From Bacteroidales bacterium (lineage in GTDB: Bacteria; Bacteroidota; Bacteroidia; Bacteroidales; Lentimicrobiaceae): a stretch of 64,000 nucleotides of DNA. The first letter of the stretch is position 1; each line of letters begins with the position of its first letter. This document shows, piece by piece, positions 17,402-26,751 of this stretch. The stretch is taken from positions 186,001-250,000 of the forward strand of contig JADIZB010000005.1 in assembly GCA_016705005.1 (NCBI GenBank). Direction: 5' to 3'. A program made the position numbers and the translations under genes. The notes below the pieces were generated by a model, which was not told the DNA's origin, made no database searches, and saw nothing but the letters and a program-made list of their open reading frames with translations.

Positions 17402-19456
17402 ATGATTAACCAGCAACTAATCCAACCGAAAAGTATAGTCGTAATCGGAGGCTCAAACGATGTTACCAAACCCGGGGGAAAAGTCCTGAAAAACCTGATC
17501 GATCAAGGGTTTTCAGGGCATTTGTATGTTACCAACCCAAAAGAGGTTGAAATACAGGGTATAAGATGTTACCAGAATCCGAACGATCTGCCCGACTGTG
17601 ATCTGGCCATACTTGCCATTGCTGCAAAATATTGTCCTGAAACGGTTGAATTGCTGGCAAAAAATAAAAACACACGAGCATTTATCATTCTCTCTGCAGG
17701 CTTTCATGAAGAAAGCGAAGCCGGAGCTTTGCTGGAGCAACAGATCGTTGATACCATCAACAGTGTGAACGGTTGCCTGATCGGGCCCAACTGTATCGGC
17801 GTGATGAACACACATCATACTTCCGTTTTCACCACTCCTATTCCAAAACTTGATCCCAAAGGCGTTGATTTTATTTCCGGTTCCGGTGCCACTGCGGTTT
17901 TCATCATGGAGTCTGGAATGCCCAACGGGTTGTCGTTTTCGAGTGTTTATTCGGTGGGAAACAGTGCCCAGATGGGTGTGGAAGAGGTGCTTCAGTACCT
18001 TGACGAAAGTTTTGACCCGGAATCCAGTTCGAAGGTCAAACTGCTGTATATTGAAAGTGTAAATAAACCGGATTTGCTGTTAAAACATGCTTCCTCACTG
18101 ATCAGCAAGGGTTGCAAAATAGCGGCCATTAAATCGGGCAGTTCTTCGGCAGGCAGCCGGGCCGCTTCTTCGCACACCGGGGCACTGGCAAGCAGTGATT
18201 CTGCGGTGGATGCGCTGTTCAGAAAGGCTGGCATAGTGCGTTGTTACGGTCGTGAAGAACTGGCGACGGTCGCTGCGATTTTTATGCACAAACAACTGAC
18301 AGGAAAGAACATTGCGATCATCACCCATGCCGGTGGACCGGCTGTAATGCTTACCGATGCCCTGTCGAACAATGGTCTTGAAATTCCCCACATCGAAAGT
18401 CCTGAATTGCTGGCCAAACTCCTCCCCGGCTCTTCTGTAGCCAATCCCATCGATTTCCTGGCAACTGGTTCGGCAGCCAATCTTGGCGATATCATTGACT
18501 ACTGCGATAATCAGTTTGACAACATCGACGCCATGGCAGTGATATTTGGCAGCCCGGGTCTGTTTGAAGTTTACGATGTTTACAAGCTGCTCGATGAAAA
18601 GATGAAAACCTGCCGTAAGCCCATCTACCCGATACTTCCGTCAGTCATCAATGTTAAAAATGAAATAGACTATTTTCTTTCCCTGGGCAGGATCAATTTC
18701 CCCGATGAGGTGGTTTTCGGCAATGCCCTGGCCAAAGTATACAATACCCCCGCTCCTGCTGTACCAGCCATTCATCCTGCCATTGACAGGGAGGCGATAA
18801 GAAAAGTGATCGAATCATCAGGCGACGGCTACCTGTCGCCTGAAAAGGTACAGCAGTTGCTGGATGCAGCCGGCATACCCCGGGCTGGTGAAGCAGTAGT
18901 AACCAATGCCCCGGATGCTGTTCACGCGGCTAAGAAACTGGGATTTCCCGTGGTTATGAAAGTCGTGGGTCCGGTACATAAATCTGATGTTGGTGGTGTA
19001 GCCCTGAATATCAAGGATGATAACGCTGTTTTCCAGGAATTTAACCGTATGATTCAGATCAAGGATACTATTGCCGTATTGATACAGCCCATGCTTTCCG
19101 GAATCCAGATTTTTGCCGGAGCCAAGTATGAGCCGAAGTTCGGTCCTATGATTCTCTGCGGATTGGGAGGCATCTTTATTGAAGTACTAAAAGATGTTCA
19201 GACCGCTCTATCACCTGTGTCAGCAGTGGAGGCCGGTGAAATGATCCGGAACCTGAAATCCTATAAGATCATTCAGGGTGTACGTGGTCAGGAAGGGGTA
19301 AATGAAGCCGCATTCACCGATGCCATTGTCCGCCTTTCAGCCCTGTGTGAAGCTGCTCCGGAAATTGCCGAAATGGACATCAACCCGTTGCTTGGAAATA
19401 GAAATGGTGTGGTCGCCGTAGATGCCAGGATCAGGATTGAAATGAATTACGAATGA
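17402..19456 (+). CDS. Acyl-CoA synthetase (ADP-forming), fused alpha-beta; acetate-CoA ligase family
   Basis: The product has 684 residues in one chain. Residues 1-130 are a CoA-binding Rossmann domain (SIVVIGGSNDVTKPGGKV). Residues about 150-300 are a succinyl-CoA-ligase-like domain with the phospho-histidine loop RAASSHTGAL (His258). Residues about 465-684 are an ATP-grasp domain (GFPVVMKVVGPVHKSDVGGV, EMDINPLL). The enzyme converts acyl-CoA plus ADP and phosphate to free acid, CoA and ATP: substrate-level phosphorylation in amino-acid-fermenting anaerobes. It is probably linked functionally to the ferredoxin-dependent 2-oxoacid oxidoreductase at 30398-33200. The last codons (NYE, stop) lie inside a heptamer repeat. 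Confidence 0.9.
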   Translation: MINQQLIQPKSIVVIGGSNDVTKPGGKVLKNLIDQGFSGHLYVTNPKEVEIQGIRCYQNPNDLPDCDLAILAIAAKYCPETVELLAKNKNTRAFIILSAGFHEESEAGALLEQQIVDTINSVNGCLIGPNCIGVMNTHHTSVFTTPIPKLDPKGVDFISGSGATAVFIMESGMPNGLSFSSVYSVGNSAQMGVEEVLQYLDESFDPESSSKVKLLYIESVNKPDLLLKHASSLISKGCKIAAIKSGSSSAGSRAASSHTGALASSDSAVDALFRKAGIVRCYGREELATVAAIFMHKQLTGKNIAIITHAGGPAVMLTDALSNNGLEIPHIESPELLAKLLPGSSVANPIDFLATGSAANLGDIIDYCDNQFDNIDAMAVIFGSPGLFEVYDVYKLLDEKMKTCRKPIYPILPSVINVKNEIDYFLSLGRINFPDEVVFGNALAKVYNTPAPAVPAIHPAIDREAIRKVIESSGDGYLSPEKVQQLLDAAGIPRAGEAVVTNAPDAVHAAKKLGFPVVMKVVGPVHKSDVGGVALNIKDDNAVFQEFNRMIQIKDTIAVLIQPMLSGIQIFAGAKYEPKFGPMILCGLGGIFIEVLKDVQTALSPVSAVEAGEMIRNLKSYKIIQGVRGQEGVNEAAFTDAIVRLSALCEAAPEIAEMDINPLLGNRNGVVAVDARIRIEMNYE

Positions 19457-19492
19457 CGAATGACGAATGACGAACGACGAATAAAGAATAAA
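19449..19492 (+). repeat. Heptanucleotide tandem repeat across a stop codon
   Basis: GAATGAC occurs three times, followed by GAACGAC and two GAATAAA units, all in exact 7-bp phase. The first unit contains the stop codon of the acyl-CoA synthetase gene. It resembles other 7-bp repeats in this window. Confidence 0.85.
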
Positions 19493-19642
19493 AAGTATTC
19501 TGTTTACAGTTTACAGGCTCTTCAGAGGTAATTGAGGCTGGTTAAGATTCTTATGCTGCCAACTGGTTCAGGTAACTGATTTTACTGTGCTGAAAACCAG
19601 AAGCTCCGATTTTTGTTATTGTATTGTAAATAACATGAAATT

Positions 19643-20029
19643 ATGGCAACAAACAATGTAGTGGGGTGGTTTGAAATCCCGGTGAACGATATGGACAGGG
19701 CAGTTAAGTTCTATGAGACAGTGCTTGCTGTTAAACTTCAGCGTAACCAGCTCGACGGGCTTGATATGGCCTGGTTCCCATGGGAAGATGACGGGCTTGG
19801 CTGTTCGGGTAGCCTCGTGCATAACCCTGACTTCTACAAACCTTCAGCTGACGGCACCCTGGTCTATTTTACCCCCCGGTCGGGAGATCTGGCCATAGAA
19901 CTCAACAAAGTAGAAGCTGCCGGTGGCAAGGTATTGATGCAGAAAAAGATGATTACCGAAGAGATCGGATTTATGGGTCTTTTTATGGATACAGAGGGCA
20001 ACCGCATTGCCATCCATTCGAGGAAATAG
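19643..20029 (+). CDS. VOC-family (glyoxalase-fold) protein
   Basis: The 128-residue vicinal-oxygen-chelate fold protein contains GWFEIPVNDMDRAVKFYETV at residues 8-27, the usual first beta-alpha unit, and a closing GLFMDTEGNRIAIHS. There is no signal peptide. It lies 24 bp upstream of an SGNH lipoprotein gene, so the two may be co-transcribed. It resembles the VOC protein at 34623, which has the same W-EIP...RAV-FY pattern. Members include glyoxalases, dioxygenases and antibiotic-binding proteins; the substrate cannot be predicted. Confidence 0.87.
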   Translation: MATNNVVGWFEIPVNDMDRAVKFYETVLAVKLQRNQLDGLDMAWFPWEDDGLGCSGSLVHNPDFYKPSADGTLVYFTPRSGDLAIELNKVEAAGGKVLMQKKMITEEIGFMGLFMDTEGNRIAIHSRK

Positions 20030-20053
20030 AAATATACAACTCCTGTTGAGTAT

Positions 20054-20764
20054 ATGAGATTTTTCCGGATAAAGATTGGTCTTTTTTTGCCGGCACTTTT
20101 GCTGCTGGTCGCATGTCATCCTGCCAGTCAGATCAGCACCGATCCGGAAGTACTGAAATGGGAAACTGAAATTGCTGCACTTGAAAACCAGCCAGCCTCC
20201 ACCGATCCCAACAACATCCTCTTTACAGGCAGTTCCAGCATCCGGCTGTGGAATACTGTTGAGGAAGATATGCTTCCCTACAAGGCCATAGCCAGGGGAT
20301 ATGGCGGAGCCAAACTGAACGATTTTGTTTACTATTGCCGAAGAATCACTGATCCCCAGTTGTTTGGAGCTGCAGTAGTTTTTATTGCCAACGATATTAC
20401 GGGCGAAAGCACTGATAAAACACCGGAAACTGTTTTGAAATTGATGAAAGAAACGGTCAGGCAGATCAGGAAAACACATCCGCGTGTGCCTGTATTCTGG
20501 ATTGAGATCACCCCTACCCCTTCTCGCTGGAAGTCATGGGATATGATCAGCTCAGCAAACGAACTTATTAAAAATTATTGCAAAAACCGGCGTCATTTGT
20601 ATTTTATATCAACCAGCAAAAGCTTCCTTGGTGCTGACGGCAAACCGGATCCGGAATTGTTTCAGCAGGATATGCTACATCTGAATGACCAGGGATACCG
20701 GATATGGGCAGAATGTATCCGGCAGCAACTCGATGCGGTGATGCCGCAACTCAAAACTAATTAG
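20054..20764 (+). CDS. SGNH/GDSL-type hydrolase lipoprotein
   Basis: The 236-residue product has a lipoprotein signal (LLLLVAC, Cys about 23). Block I is FTGSSSIRLW (nucleophile serine near residue 58), block II glycine is in ARGYGGAKL, block III is IANDITG with the oxyanion-hole asparagine, and block V is DMLHLN with the Asp-x-x-His pair near residues 216-219. This is a complete SGNH set, so an active periplasmic or surface esterase/deacetylase is likely. Its 3' end overlaps the convergent C69 dipeptidase gene by 8 bp. Confidence 0.87.
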   Translation: MRFFRIKIGLFLPALLLLVACHPASQISTDPEVLKWETEIAALENQPASTDPNNILFTGSSSIRLWNTVEEDMLPYKAIARGYGGAKLNDFVYYCRRITDPQLFGAAVVFIANDITGESTDKTPETVLKLMKETVRQIRKTHPRVPVFWIEITPTPSRWKSWDMISSANELIKNYCKNRRHLYFISTSKSFLGADGKPDPELFQQDMLHLNDQGYRIWAECIRQQLDAVMPQLKTN

Positions 20765-22490
20765 TCCCTGGCATTTTCAGCTTGTCGCCCGACTGATCAA
20801 TCACCTCTTTTTTCCATTCATCAGGATAGCCGGGGAATGCCGGCGATTGTGGGTATCCCCATGGATTTCGCAGAAATTCACCATCTTTTTCTTTTTTCAC
20901 ATTGCCGTCAAGGTATTTCACCAGCAGAAATTCACCCAGCTTCCTCCAGCGATCCACCGTATTCTGGGCTGTGCGGCCTGAATACATGGTAAGTTCCTGC
21001 CTTGCTCTTGCCGGATCAGTTTTATACAATTCAAGGGCTTTGCGGTCCACATCTGGGATTTCCGCGGCGAACCTGTTTTCGAGTTCTGATTGCACTTTAA
21101 CCAGATCAGGCATTACCCTGTTGTAAAACAGGTATTTGAAATGTGCTACCCGGTTAAAAACCCAGAAAGCTGCAGTTTCAGAATAGGTAAGCATATCACC
21201 GTTGCCTTCCTCAACACAGTGCGGCACACGGTTAATTCCACAATAGAATGGCATATAAACCGTTGATCCTGCATCATCCACCCCAAACCAGAAAATCCCA
21301 CCGATAGGATCGGGCAACCAGTTGCGCATCTGGGCGATAAAGGAGAAGCCTGTCTGCTGTGTGGTGGTTACCCTCTCATTGAGATACTCCTGACCTTCAT
21401 ATTTCCAGGTGAGCGGACGCCAGCGGTAAGGAAGTCCAAACGATCCGGCTCCGGGTTCTTTTGACATGTCAAGCTCAGTACCCTGCATATAATCACGTTT
21501 GAACTGCATCAGGTCCTGCGCAGTTAATTTACGGTCAGGTTTGATGTAGAGGGGCATCCTCTCTTTTCCGATGGCTCCGGCAGCATATTCGAAATACTTC
21601 TGCATATCACTGTTGACGTGATTAAAAACTGACCAGACGCGCAATTCGCAGAACCGGGCAGCATCAAAAGTCAGGGGTGCATAAACATCGCTGAAACTGA
21701 ACTCCTTATCTGTTTTGGTAAAATAACCTTTGGCCTTTGCAAATGAAATGACATCCTTTGCATAGATTACCTCTACTTCAGGATTATTGATCAGTTTAAA
21801 GTTTTTACTGCTGATGGAGTTCTTCCCGTTCTCTAATGGAAAACCTGTAATGCGGGCATGGTTGGCATGAGCTGAAATAAAGCCTTCAGGAATCCTGATG
21901 GCTACCCAGACGGCGCCTCTATCTGCATTGATCATCTTACCGGTGTTCTTATCCGGCACCATCCGGCTGCCTTTTCCGATGATTTCCATGATCCAGACTT
22001 CGTTGCGATCGCCGATCGAGAATGATTCCCCGCTGCTGGCGTAACCATATTTCTCAACAAGTTCAGCAATGACCTGAATCGCTTCCCTGGCAGTTTTTGA
22101 ACGTTGCAGGGCAAGGAACATCAGGCTGCCGTAATCAACCATTGCGCTGGTATCCATCAGTTCCTCACGACCCCCGAAAGTGGTTTCGCCAATAGCCACC
22201 TGGTGTTCATTCATAAAGCCGATCACCTGGTATGTATGTGGTGCCTGCGGAATCTGCCCCAGTGGCTCTGCTGTCCCCCTGTCGTATAGGGTTACCATTG
22301 ATCCGGCCGGCCAGTCAGCAGCAGCACGCCAGTATAGTTCACCATATCGGATATGTGAATCTGCGGCATAGCTGATCATTGTACTGCCATCGGCTGAAGC
22401 ACCTCTGGAAACAAGATAATTTGTACAGGCTTCTGACACTACAGGCAGCGTCAGCAAAAGGATCATTGCAATATTTCTGATGTTTGTCAT
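20757..22490 (-). CDS. C69-family dipeptidase (peptidase U34), secreted
   Basis: The protein has 577 residues. The signal peptide (about 21 residues) ends directly before Cys22 in ACTNYLVSRGASADGSTM; this cysteine becomes the N-terminal nucleophile after processing, as in the Ntn-hydrolase dipeptidase A family. Other family segments are GETTFGGREEL, SGESFSIGDRNEVWIMEI and RGAVWVAIRIP. Location is periplasmic or extracellular, and the expected activity is release or cleavage of dipeptides. It would feed the amino-acid fermentation enzymes encoded in this window. It converges on the SGNH gene with an 8-bp overlap, so no terminator separates them. Confidence 0.9.
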   Translation of the reverse strand: MTNIRNIAMILLLTLPVVSEACTNYLVSRGASADGSTMISYAADSHIRYGELYWRAAADWPAGSMVTLYDRGTAEPLGQIPQAPHTYQVIGFMNEHQVAIGETTFGGREELMDTSAMVDYGSLMFLALQRSKTAREAIQVIAELVEKYGYASSGESFSIGDRNEVWIMEIIGKGSRMVPDKNTGKMINADRGAVWVAIRIPEGFISAHANHARITGFPLENGKNSISSKNFKLINNPEVEVIYAKDVISFAKAKGYFTKTDKEFSFSDVYAPLTFDAARFCELRVWSVFNHVNSDMQKYFEYAAGAIGKERMPLYIKPDRKLTAQDLMQFKRDYMQGTELDMSKEPGAGSFGLPYRWRPLTWKYEGQEYLNERVTTTQQTGFSFIAQMRNWLPDPIGGIFWFGVDDAGSTVYMPFYCGINRVPHCVEEGNGDMLTYSETAAFWVFNRVAHFKYLFYNRVMPDLVKVQSELENRFAAEIPDVDRKALELYKTDPARARQELTMYSGRTAQNTVDRWRKLGEFLLVKYLDGNVKKEKDGEFLRNPWGYPQSPAFPGYPDEWKKEVIDQSGDKLKMPGTN

Positions 22491-22542
22491 AGGTCGTCAG
22501 GAATTTTTTATAAGCTCTTTTCAGCTGATTTTTCGGAAAATT

Positions 22543-22857
22543 TCAACGGGATCCTGAGTTGGATTCCTTTTCAAGCAGAGGCATGATTGCTGCGGGAGCA
22601 TAGCATGAGATATGCAACAGGTCGCCTTCGGTGTGGGTAAACTGAGTCACACACAGCTTGGCAATTCTCTGGCCGGCATTATCCTCAAAGACTTCAAGAT
22701 CTGCTTCATCGCCACGCAGGTTAGCCATTTCATGAAAACGGACTGACTTAAAGCCAAGCGATTCAATATACTGGCTGGATACATTTAAAAATGTATGTTC
22801 CAGGTTTTCTGTTTCTTTGTCAAAAATCAATTGTTGCTCTTCTGTCAGGGTTTTCAT
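22543..22857 (-). CDS. Small hypothetical cytoplasmic protein
   Basis: The product has 104 residues, no signal peptide and no membrane segment. The first half is helical and acidic (LTEEQQLIFDKETENLEHTF); the second half contains KLCVTQFTHTEGDLLHISCYAP, probably a beta-hairpin. I do not recognise the family. It is divergent from the nucleoid-associated protein gene and 52 bp upstream of the C69 gene start on the same strand. Support is the regular ATG start and plausible composition; it could be misannotated noise. Confidence 0.55.
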   Translation of the reverse strand: MKTLTEEQQLIFDKETENLEHTFLNVSSQYIESLGFKSVRFHEMANLRGDEADLEVFEDNAGQRIAKLCVTQFTHTEGDLLHISCYAPAAIMPLLEKESNSGSR

Positions 22858-23023
22858 AATCTGTTATCGGGTTACGATGAAATCGCTAAAATACAACAAT
22901 TAGTAAGCAAGGAAACCGTCATTGGATATGCTTCACAGTATCAAATGCAAAATTACTTATCATTGCACCGGTTATCAGTACAACCATTCAATCCGTATCA
23001 TCAACATTATCAATCCATAACAA

Positions 23024-24067
23024 ATGATTGTAAAGGACGAAGCCAGCCTCGAAAGGCTTGTTATACATAAAACCGGCAATAAAAGCCGGGAAGAGGGCAT
23101 AAAATTCTCAAAGTCACCTGTTCAGTTCAGCGAAGCCATCAATGACCTGCTGATCCGGTATTTCCTCTCCCCTTTCGGGAAGAATGAATACTTCAACCTG
23201 CACCATGACGCCGATCTGAACCTGAACGAAGTTTATCATTTCGCTTGTGCGATCTTTGACGACCCGGGAAGTTTTTACCTGAATTCAGTGAATCTGGCGA
23301 ATCACCTGTACGAAAACTCCGTCCACCCAAAGGTGAAAGCTGGGGAATTTTATGTTGCCTACCTGAAGAATCTGATTATAGATGGTGAAGAGGTTGATGC
23401 CATCGGTCTGTTCAAGTCTGAATCCAGGGAAACCTTCCTTAAGGTTTATCCAACTACCGATAATTTCAGCGTAGAACATGAAGACGGTATTAACATCAGC
23501 AAACTCGACAAGGGATGCCTGATTTTCAATACTGAACGGGAAAATGGCTTTGTGGTTGCTACCGTTGACAATCTGAGTAAAAGCAATGAAGCACTTTATT
23601 GGATGGATAGCTTTCTGAAACTACGGGAACGAAATGATGATTACTTCCAGACCAGTCAGGCACTGAATTTATGCAAGGAATTTGTCTCCGGGAAAATGCC
23701 GGAGGTTTTCGATATCGACCGCCCGGCGCAGGCTGAACTGTTGAATAAATCAATGAAGTTTTTCAAAGAGAAAGACGAATTCGTGATGGAAGAATTTATG
23801 AGCGAAGTCTTCACAGAACCTGCCGTAATTGAGACTTTTAATGAATACCGGCGCGATTTCGAGGCAGAAAGGGATGTAAAGATCAGCGAGGATTTCGATA
23901 TTTCGGGTCAGGCGGTAAAAAAGATGTCAAAGGTGTACAAAAGCATTATCAAACTCGATAAAAACTTCCACATTTATGTGCATGGGAACCGCGATAATAT
24001 TGAGAAGGGATACGATGAGGAAAGGGGAATGCCGTTTTACAGGCTGTTTTTCAGGGAAGAGAGTTAG
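23024..24067 (+). CDS. Nucleoid-associated protein (NdpA/YejK-like)
   Basis: The 347-residue protein begins with LERLVIHKTGNKSREEGIKF, the family's beta-strand plus histidine start. It includes GEFYVAYLKNLIIDGEEVDAIGLFKSE and a C-terminal KNFHIYVHGNRDNIEKGYDEERG segment typical of bacterial 37-kDa nucleoid-associated proteins. The family localises to the nucleoid in E. coli; its role is structural or regulatory and poorly defined. No neighbour is in the same transcript. The gene is followed within 20 bp by a block of imperfect heptamers and a 174-bp direct repeat. Confidence 0.88.
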   Translation: MIVKDEASLERLVIHKTGNKSREEGIKFSKSPVQFSEAINDLLIRYFLSPFGKNEYFNLHHDADLNLNEVYHFACAIFDDPGSFYLNSVNLANHLYENSVHPKVKAGEFYVAYLKNLIIDGEEVDAIGLFKSESRETFLKVYPTTDNFSVEHEDGINISKLDKGCLIFNTERENGFVVATVDNLSKSNEALYWMDSFLKLRERNDDYFQTSQALNLCKEFVSGKMPEVFDIDRPAQAELLNKSMKFFKEKDEFVMEEFMSEVFTEPAVIETFNEYRRDFEAERDVKISEDFDISGQAVKKMSKVYKSIIKLDKNFHIYVHGNRDNIEKGYDEERGMPFYRLFFREES

Positions 24068-24385
24068 TCGTTAGAAGTTATTGGTTTGACGTTTGACGTT
24101 TGAGGTTTGAAGTTCAAAATGTTCAAAGGTTCAATGCGCTCCGCGCGTTCAAAGCCCTTCGGGCGTTTAACGTTGGACGTTAGAGGTTTGAAGTTCAAGA
24201 TGTTCAAAATGTTCAATGCTGCGCTGTTCAATGCCCTTCGGGCGTTATGGGTTAAAGGTTTGACGTTTGAGGTTTGAGGTTTGAAGTTCAAAATGTTCAA
24301 AGGTTCAATGCGCTCCGCGCGTTCAAAGCCCTTCGGGCGTTTAAAGTTGGACGTTAGAAGTTTGATGTTCAGAATGTTCAAAAAT
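24068..24385 (+). repeat. Heptamer run plus 174-bp direct repeat of palindromic words
   Basis: The block starts with GTTTGAC/GTTTGAG/GTTTGAA heptamers and then words with two small palindromes, GCGCTCCGCGC and GCCCTTCGGGC. A stretch of about 110 bp at 24102-24214 recurs at 24276-24385 (offset 174 bp, few mismatches). A shorter partial copy lies between (about 24197-24245). The minus-strand open frame here encodes internally repeated peptides and is a by-product. No gene lies in 24068-24468. Confidence 0.88.
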
Positions 24386-24468
24386 TCGATACGCTTGTGA
24401 TATTCCGGTTTGAGTTGATCGGTGAGTGTTCATGTTAAGATTTGGTTTATTTTCAAAGAACTATAGAA

Positions 24469-26751
24469 ATGAAATATTTTCTGATTGTTGTTGCATTTTT
24501 GGTTTCCTTTCTGGTAAAAGCGCAGGAAACCAAGGATTATTGCAGTTTTGTGAATCCGTTTATCGGAACAGGGTCGGTTGACAGTCTGAGTTTGTCGGGC
24601 AGCAATTTCCCCGGAGCGGTATACCCTTTCGGGCTTGTGCAGTTGAGTCCCGATACCGACGAATCACCAGAAGACCCATGCAGCGGCTATGATTATGCCG
24701 ATTCGGTCATCTTTGGATTCAGCCATACCCACCTGAGTGGCACTGGTGTTGCCGACCTCTTCGATTTCCTTTTTATGCCGTATGCAGGCGATGTTCAGTG
24801 GACCGCCAATAGCGGCTCACGCGAATCAAATGGTTACGCTTCTGTTTATTCGCATGCAGTGGAAAAGGCAAAACCAGGGTATTATTCCGTTTTACTTAGG
24901 GATGACAACATCCTGGCTGAGATGACGGCGACAGAACATTGCGGGATGCACAGGTATTCATTCAATGGCAACGGACCGGTTAACCTGCTCATTGACCTGA
25001 ACCATTCACTGGATAAGAAAAGACCCTACTGGAGCTGCCGGATTCTTGATGCCCAGATTCGTGTGATCGATAACCATACCATCGAAGGTTACAGACACAT
25101 CACAGGTTGGGCAAATACACGGCTCGTCTTTTTCCGGGCCGAATTTTCACGGCCGTTTACTTCACAAACCATCAGGGCCGGTCACCGGGTGTATGAAGAT
25201 GCCCCGATTGCCAATCATACCAATCTCAAAATGAATCTTGTTTTTGATGGCAAAAACACTGAACCGCTGGTCATCCGGGTCGGATTATCATCGGTGAGCA
25301 ACGAAGGGGCCCGTGAGAACCTGAAAGCCGAAATCAGGGATTTTGATTTTGATCAGGTTGTGACCGAAGCTGATAAAGCCTGGAACAAGGAGTTATCTGC
25401 CATTGATGCAGCAGGCACCGGAAAGCAGATGACAATTTTCTATACTTCACTTTACCATTGTTTCATTCATCCTTCAAACATTGCGGATGTGAATGGTGAC
25501 TACATCAACATCAATGGTGAGAGAAGAAACGCGCCTGATGGAAAACACTACAGTACTTTCTCTCTCTGGGATACATACAGGGCGGCCCATCCCCTTTACA
25601 CCATCATTCAGCCTGAAAGAACAGCAGGTTTTGTCAATTCAATGCTTCGCCAGTACAGGGAATATGGTTATCTGCCTGTGTGGCAGTTGTGGGGTAAAGA
25701 GACCAACTGTATGATCGGCAACCATGCGATTCCTGTTATTGTTGATGCATTCTGCAAGGGAATACCCGGAATTGATTACAGGGAGGCTTTTGAAGCCATA
25801 AAAGGGTCATCACTTAATCCCCATGAAAATGCACCCTATTATCTGCTGGATAAATACAAATACTTTCCGGAGGACCTTCAGTCGCAGTCGGTATCAATCG
25901 GGTTGGAAATAGCATTCAATGATTATTGCGTTGCACAGATGGCCCGTAAAATGGGCAAAAAGGAAGATGCTGATTATTTCATGACCCGGGCAGGTTATTA
26001 CCGGAATCTTTTTGATTCCACTGCAGGCTTTTTCAGGGGTCGCGACAGCAAGGGCAACTGGATGGAACCTTTTTCACCGGTGAGATACGGAGGAAATGGC
26101 GGCTATCCCTTTACCGAAGGAAATGCCTGGCAATACCTTTGGTACGTTCCCCAGGATATTCCGGCTTTCGCCGGACTGATGGGAGGAACTGAAAAATTCA
26201 GGCTGAAACTAGATGAATTCTTTACTCTGGCAGCCAGGCCCGATGACGTAAACGGCAATGCTTCCGGTTTTATCGGCCAATATGCCCATGGCAATGAACC
26301 CAGCCATCACATTGCCTACCTTTACAACTATACGGATCAACCATGGAAAGCCAAGGAATACTGTAACAAAATACTGAATGAACTCTACAACGATTCACCT
26401 TCGGGATATTCAGGCAACGAAGACTGTGGCCAGATGTCGGCCTGGTATGTTTTCAGCGCACTGGGATTCTATCCGGTTAACCCGGCCAACGGGGTGTATA
26501 GTTTCGGGTCACCCCAGTTGAAGGAGGCAACTATAAAATTACCCGGTGGAAAGACATTTGAGGTTAAAACCTACAATGCCGGTGACAACCGCTGTTATAT
26601 CCGGAAGATTCTGCTGAATGGGCTCCCTTACAGGAAGAATTACATCACCCACAGGGATATTATGAATGGTGGCCGCATTGAGTTTTTTATGGATTCCAGG
26701 CCAGTGAGGAACTCAGCCGGTTATGAGAAACCTCCGGCATTGTTGGATTAG
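24469..26751 (+). CDS. GH92 alpha-mannosidase, secreted
   Basis: The 760-residue protein has a Sec signal peptide (MKYFLIVVAFLVSFLVKAQ). Successive GH92 signatures are NPFIGTG, NFPGAVYPFGLVQLSPDT, FGFSHTHLSGTG, SLWDTYRAAHPLYT, GNAWQYLWYVPQD, EPSHHIAYLYNY and CGQMSAWYVFSALGFYPVNP. GH92 enzymes are calcium-dependent exo-alpha-mannosidases acting mostly on N-glycans or yeast mannan. No SusC/SusD pair or other CAZyme is adjacent, so this is an orphan rather than a polysaccharide utilisation locus member. The ATG at 24469 gives the signal peptide start; a longer frame begins at 24442. It overlaps the convergent DUF5995 gene by 4 bp. Confidence 0.93.
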   Translation: MKYFLIVVAFLVSFLVKAQETKDYCSFVNPFIGTGSVDSLSLSGSNFPGAVYPFGLVQLSPDTDESPEDPCSGYDYADSVIFGFSHTHLSGTGVADLFDFLFMPYAGDVQWTANSGSRESNGYASVYSHAVEKAKPGYYSVLLRDDNILAEMTATEHCGMHRYSFNGNGPVNLLIDLNHSLDKKRPYWSCRILDAQIRVIDNHTIEGYRHITGWANTRLVFFRAEFSRPFTSQTIRAGHRVYEDAPIANHTNLKMNLVFDGKNTEPLVIRVGLSSVSNEGARENLKAEIRDFDFDQVVTEADKAWNKELSAIDAAGTGKQMTIFYTSLYHCFIHPSNIADVNGDYININGERRNAPDGKHYSTFSLWDTYRAAHPLYTIIQPERTAGFVNSMLRQYREYGYLPVWQLWGKETNCMIGNHAIPVIVDAFCKGIPGIDYREAFEAIKGSSLNPHENAPYYLLDKYKYFPEDLQSQSVSIGLEIAFNDYCVAQMARKMGKKEDADYFMTRAGYYRNLFDSTAGFFRGRDSKGNWMEPFSPVRYGGNGGYPFTEGNAWQYLWYVPQDIPAFAGLMGGTEKFRLKLDEFFTLAARPDDVNGNASGFIGQYAHGNEPSHHIAYLYNYTDQPWKAKEYCNKILNELYNDSPSGYSGNEDCGQMSAWYVFSALGFYPVNPANGVYSFGSPQLKEATIKLPGGKTFEVKTYNAGDNRCYIRKILLNGLPYRKNYITHRDIMNGGRIEFFMDSRPVRNSAGYEKPPALLD

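Noticed and set aside
24064..24381. Minus-strand 105-codon open frame
   Set aside because: Encodes internally duplicated low-complexity peptides produced by the 174-bp direct repeat; no start context or family.
24469..26751. GH92 gene as part of a polysaccharide utilisation locus
   Set aside because: No SusC/SusD-type genes, sigma/anti-sigma pair or hybrid two-component system flank it within the window.
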